The notes beneath the pieces were generated by a model. That model saw only the letters and a list, made by a program, of their open reading frames with translations. It had not been told where the DNA came from and did not search any database. The translations under genes and the position numbers were made by a program. This document shows, one piece after another, positions 6,673 to 6,822 of a DNA stretch of 6,822 bases. The DNA comes from Pirellulaceae bacterium (GTDB lineage Bacteria > Planctomycetota > Planctomycetia > Pirellulales > Pirellulaceae). The stretch spans positions 1 through 6,822 of the forward strand of contig JADLDX010000895.1 of the NCBI GenBank assembly GCA_020846515.1. The letters run 5' to 3'. The first letter of the stretch is position 1; every line of letters starts with the position of its first letter.

Positions 6673-6693
6673 CCGGTGCCTGTCCCCGGTGCC
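6673..6693. repeat. Short CCGGTGCC direct repeat around CTGTCCCC
   Basis: CCGGTGCC occurs at 6673-6680 and again at 6686-6693, with TGTCC between, giving a compact repeat-like block 17 bases after the operon's last stop. CACCGGTG at 6671-6678 is also self-complementary. CTGTCCCC (6680-6687) is shared with the left inverted-repeat arm near the start of the window (282-289), which suggests a related dispersed repeat class. From recall, GTGCCTGTCCCC-type motifs are scattered in several bacterial genomes near RAYT-type transposases; this could not be checked. Confidence 0.45.
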
Positions 6694-6700
6694 GTAACGC

Positions 6701-6822
6701 TGTGAAGCATTTTAGAAGCGGAACGGCGCAAGCCGTCCGGTATATCCCGGTAGTTATAGGAACCGGAGGGCTTGCGCCCAACCGCTACAAATGCCGGGTT
6801 TCACGAGCAAACATGCTTCACA
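6701..6822. repeat. Palindromic REP/MITE-like element with perfect 10-bp inverted ends, possible operon terminator
   Basis: TGTGAAGCAT (6701-6710) is exactly reverse-complementary to ATGCTTCACA (6813-6822), the last ten bases of the window, so the element may continue beyond. Inside lies a strong imperfect stem. GGCGCAAGCC (6725-6734) pairs with GGCTTGCGCC (6769-6778) and continues past one G/G mismatch through TCCGGT (6736-6741) / ACCGGA (6762-6767). AGCGG (6717-6721) / CCGCT (6782-6786) extends it outward beyond a 3x3 internal loop, and GCATTT (6707-6712) / AAATGC (6789-6794) extends it further. The apical loop is 20 bases. It sits 45 bases after the stop of the last gene, so it could act as a transcript end or 3' stabiliser, but there is no T run after the stem, so it is not a canonical intrinsic terminator. 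Confidence 0.7.

Noticed and set aside
132..6718. TTTTAGAAG found both at 132-140 and 6710-6718, next to hairpins
   Set aside because: A nine-base match without conserved flanks can arise by chance in a window this size; it is not enough to call the two hairpins the same element.
6305..6781. 158-residue open frame on the - strand at the operon end
   Set aside because: Most of it is antisense to the esterase catalytic region and its start lies inside the palindromic element, so it is a shadow of the real gene.

Overview
The window looks like a chromosomal segment from a planctomycete, most likely a Pirellulaceae-type genome (Rhodopirellula / Blastopirellula relatives). The main reason is the first gene, which carries the PSCyt/PSD domain set (DUF1587, DUF1595, DUF1592, DUF1588, DUF1585) defined from Rhodopirellula baltica and greatly expanded in that phylum. 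It is followed by its usual DUF1552 partner. Sparse Shine-Dalgarno signals and repeat-littered intergenic DNA fit the same assignment. Genus cannot be fixed from the sequence alone.

Layout. Positions 1-620 hold no convincing gene. They contain a GC-rich hairpin (87-123), a 38-bp direct repeat in two copies (173-210 and 418-455) with a degenerate third copy (465-499), and a 22-bp inverted repeat of TCTGTC-type arms (280-301 / 389-410). Positions 621-6655 are three tightly packed + strand genes that almost certainly form one operon. They are a di-heme-motif PSCyt/DUF1592-family protein (621-2987), a twin-arginine DUF1552 protein (2984-4333, ATGA overlap with the first), and a secreted fusion of about a dozen ankyrin repeats to an alpha/beta-hydrolase esterase domain (4343-6655, 9 bases after the second). 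Positions 6656-6822 hold a short CTGTCCCC-containing repeat and then a large, strongly base-pairing palindromic element bounded by perfect 10-bp inverted ends, the second of which is the last ten bases of the window.

How the genes may work together. All three products carry export signals: one Sec signal or possible lipobox, one Tat signal, one Sec signal. The set therefore reads as an extracytoplasmic module containing a c-type-cytochrome-like protein with a carbohydrate-binding-like middle region, a Tat-exported partner of unknown activity, and an ankyrin scaffold that carries its own esterase. A role in attacking an acylated or feruloylated polysaccharide or another ester-containing polymer is an inference; no substrate can be read from the sequence. 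The most unusual feature is the ankyrin-esterase fusion. From recall, the ankyrin protein found with DUF1592/DUF1552 genes is normally stand-alone.
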